Assembly: GCA_045579705.1 (NCBI GenBank)
Contig: JAZNMP010000028.1
Span: forward strand, 7,938 to 71,937
DNA from: Lachnocurva sp045579705
Lineage (GTDB): Bacteria; Bacillota; Clostridia; Lachnospirales; Lachnospiraceae
Reading direction: 5' to 3'
Length of the DNA: 64,000 bases
Shown here: one piece after another, positions 63,757-64,000 of the stretch
How the letters are laid out: the number at the start of each line of letters is the position of its first letter
How positions within the stretch are numbered: position 1 is the stretch's first letter
Program-made: the position numbers and the translations under genes
The notes under the pieces: generated by a model
The model's database searches: none
Seen by the model: only the letters and a program-made list of their open reading frames with translations
What the model was told of the DNA's origin: nothing

Positions 63757-64000
63757 TTGGTCAAGCCCTCGACCTATTAGTAACAGTCAGCTCCATGTAT
63801 TACTACACTTCCACCTCTGCCCTATCTACCTTGTAGTCTTCAAGGGGTCTTACTTCCCGAAGGAAGGGATATCTCATCTTGAGGGGGGCTTCACGCTTAG
63901 ATGCCTTCAGCGTTTATCCCGTCCGAACTTGGCTACTCTGCCATGCCGTTGGTCGACAACAGATACACCAGTGGTTCGTCCATCCCGGTCCTCTCGTACT
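63757..64000 (-). rRNA. rrl: 23S ribosomal RNA, 3' end (partial)
   Basis: The minus strand ends GTACTAATAGGTCGAGGGC followed by TTGACC, the conserved 3' terminus of clostridial 23S rRNA. Further up it contains the conserved AGTACGAGAGGACCGGGATG of the sarcin-ricin loop region at the window edge and the GTTTATCCCGTCC-type complement of helix regions nearby. The gene continues past the window. The exact mature 3' end is within a few bases of 63757. Confidence 0.97.

Overview
The window reads as chromosome of a low-GC, Gram-positive anaerobe of the class Clostridia. The GlgC/GlgD pair, a 393-residue phosphoribosyl-pyrophosphate synthetase, short archaeal-type ProS, class B sortase, BspA-like and giant Ig-repeat surface proteins fit a Lachnospiraceae-like or related lineage; the exact taxon is inference. 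The conserved S4-divIC block lacks yabP/yabQ, which suggests a lineage that has lost sporulation genes. No prophage, insertion sequence or CRISPR array was found.

Layout. 1-160: GC-rich nested stem-loops behind glgP. 161-6361 (minus): alpha-glucan genes glgP, malQ, tRNA-Leu and a cytoplasmic GH13 amylase. 6596-11318: ftsH, hpt, tilS, divIC, rqcP and HU, an ancestral Firmicute block. 11532-18503: histidine kinase, response regulator, pseudouridine synthase, proS, cca and a PEGA lipoprotein, packed as one likely operon. 18605-19960: metK behind a SAM-I riboswitch. 20131-27864: pth, mfd, PrsA-like foldase, murA and an HD-GYP protein. 27972-30646: spoVG, glgD, glgC. 30946-35777 (plus): murC, then dnaD-dnaC-prs.

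35836-57126 is an envelope region: an unrecognised 799-residue membrane-anchored protein, a DMT permease, an LTA-synthase-type enzyme, a BspA/InlB-repeat wall protein with an unusual TPKTA sorting signal, a class B sortase with a long cytoplasmic domain, a 2915-residue secreted Ig-repeat protein and a heterodimeric ABC exporter. 57251-62976: tRNA-Pro, a class A penicillin-binding protein, galM, an archaeal-type ATPase and a phospholipase C-like protein. 63030-64000 (minus): tRNAs Phe, fMet, Tyr, Thr, Val, Asp and the 3' end of 23S rRNA, with no 5S gene between.

The parts work together in three ways. GlgC/GlgD supply ADP-glucose for glycogen, while GlgP, MalQ and the GH13 enzyme recycle it; GalM feeds sugars in. 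MurA, MurC, the class A PBP and the LTA-synthase enzyme build the envelope that the sortase decorates. None of the eight tRNA genes encodes its CCA end, so the cca product is needed for all of them. The most likely place for an undescribed system is the sortase region: a sortase with an extra cytosolic domain, a nearby non-standard sorting signal and a giant repeat protein with no anchor.
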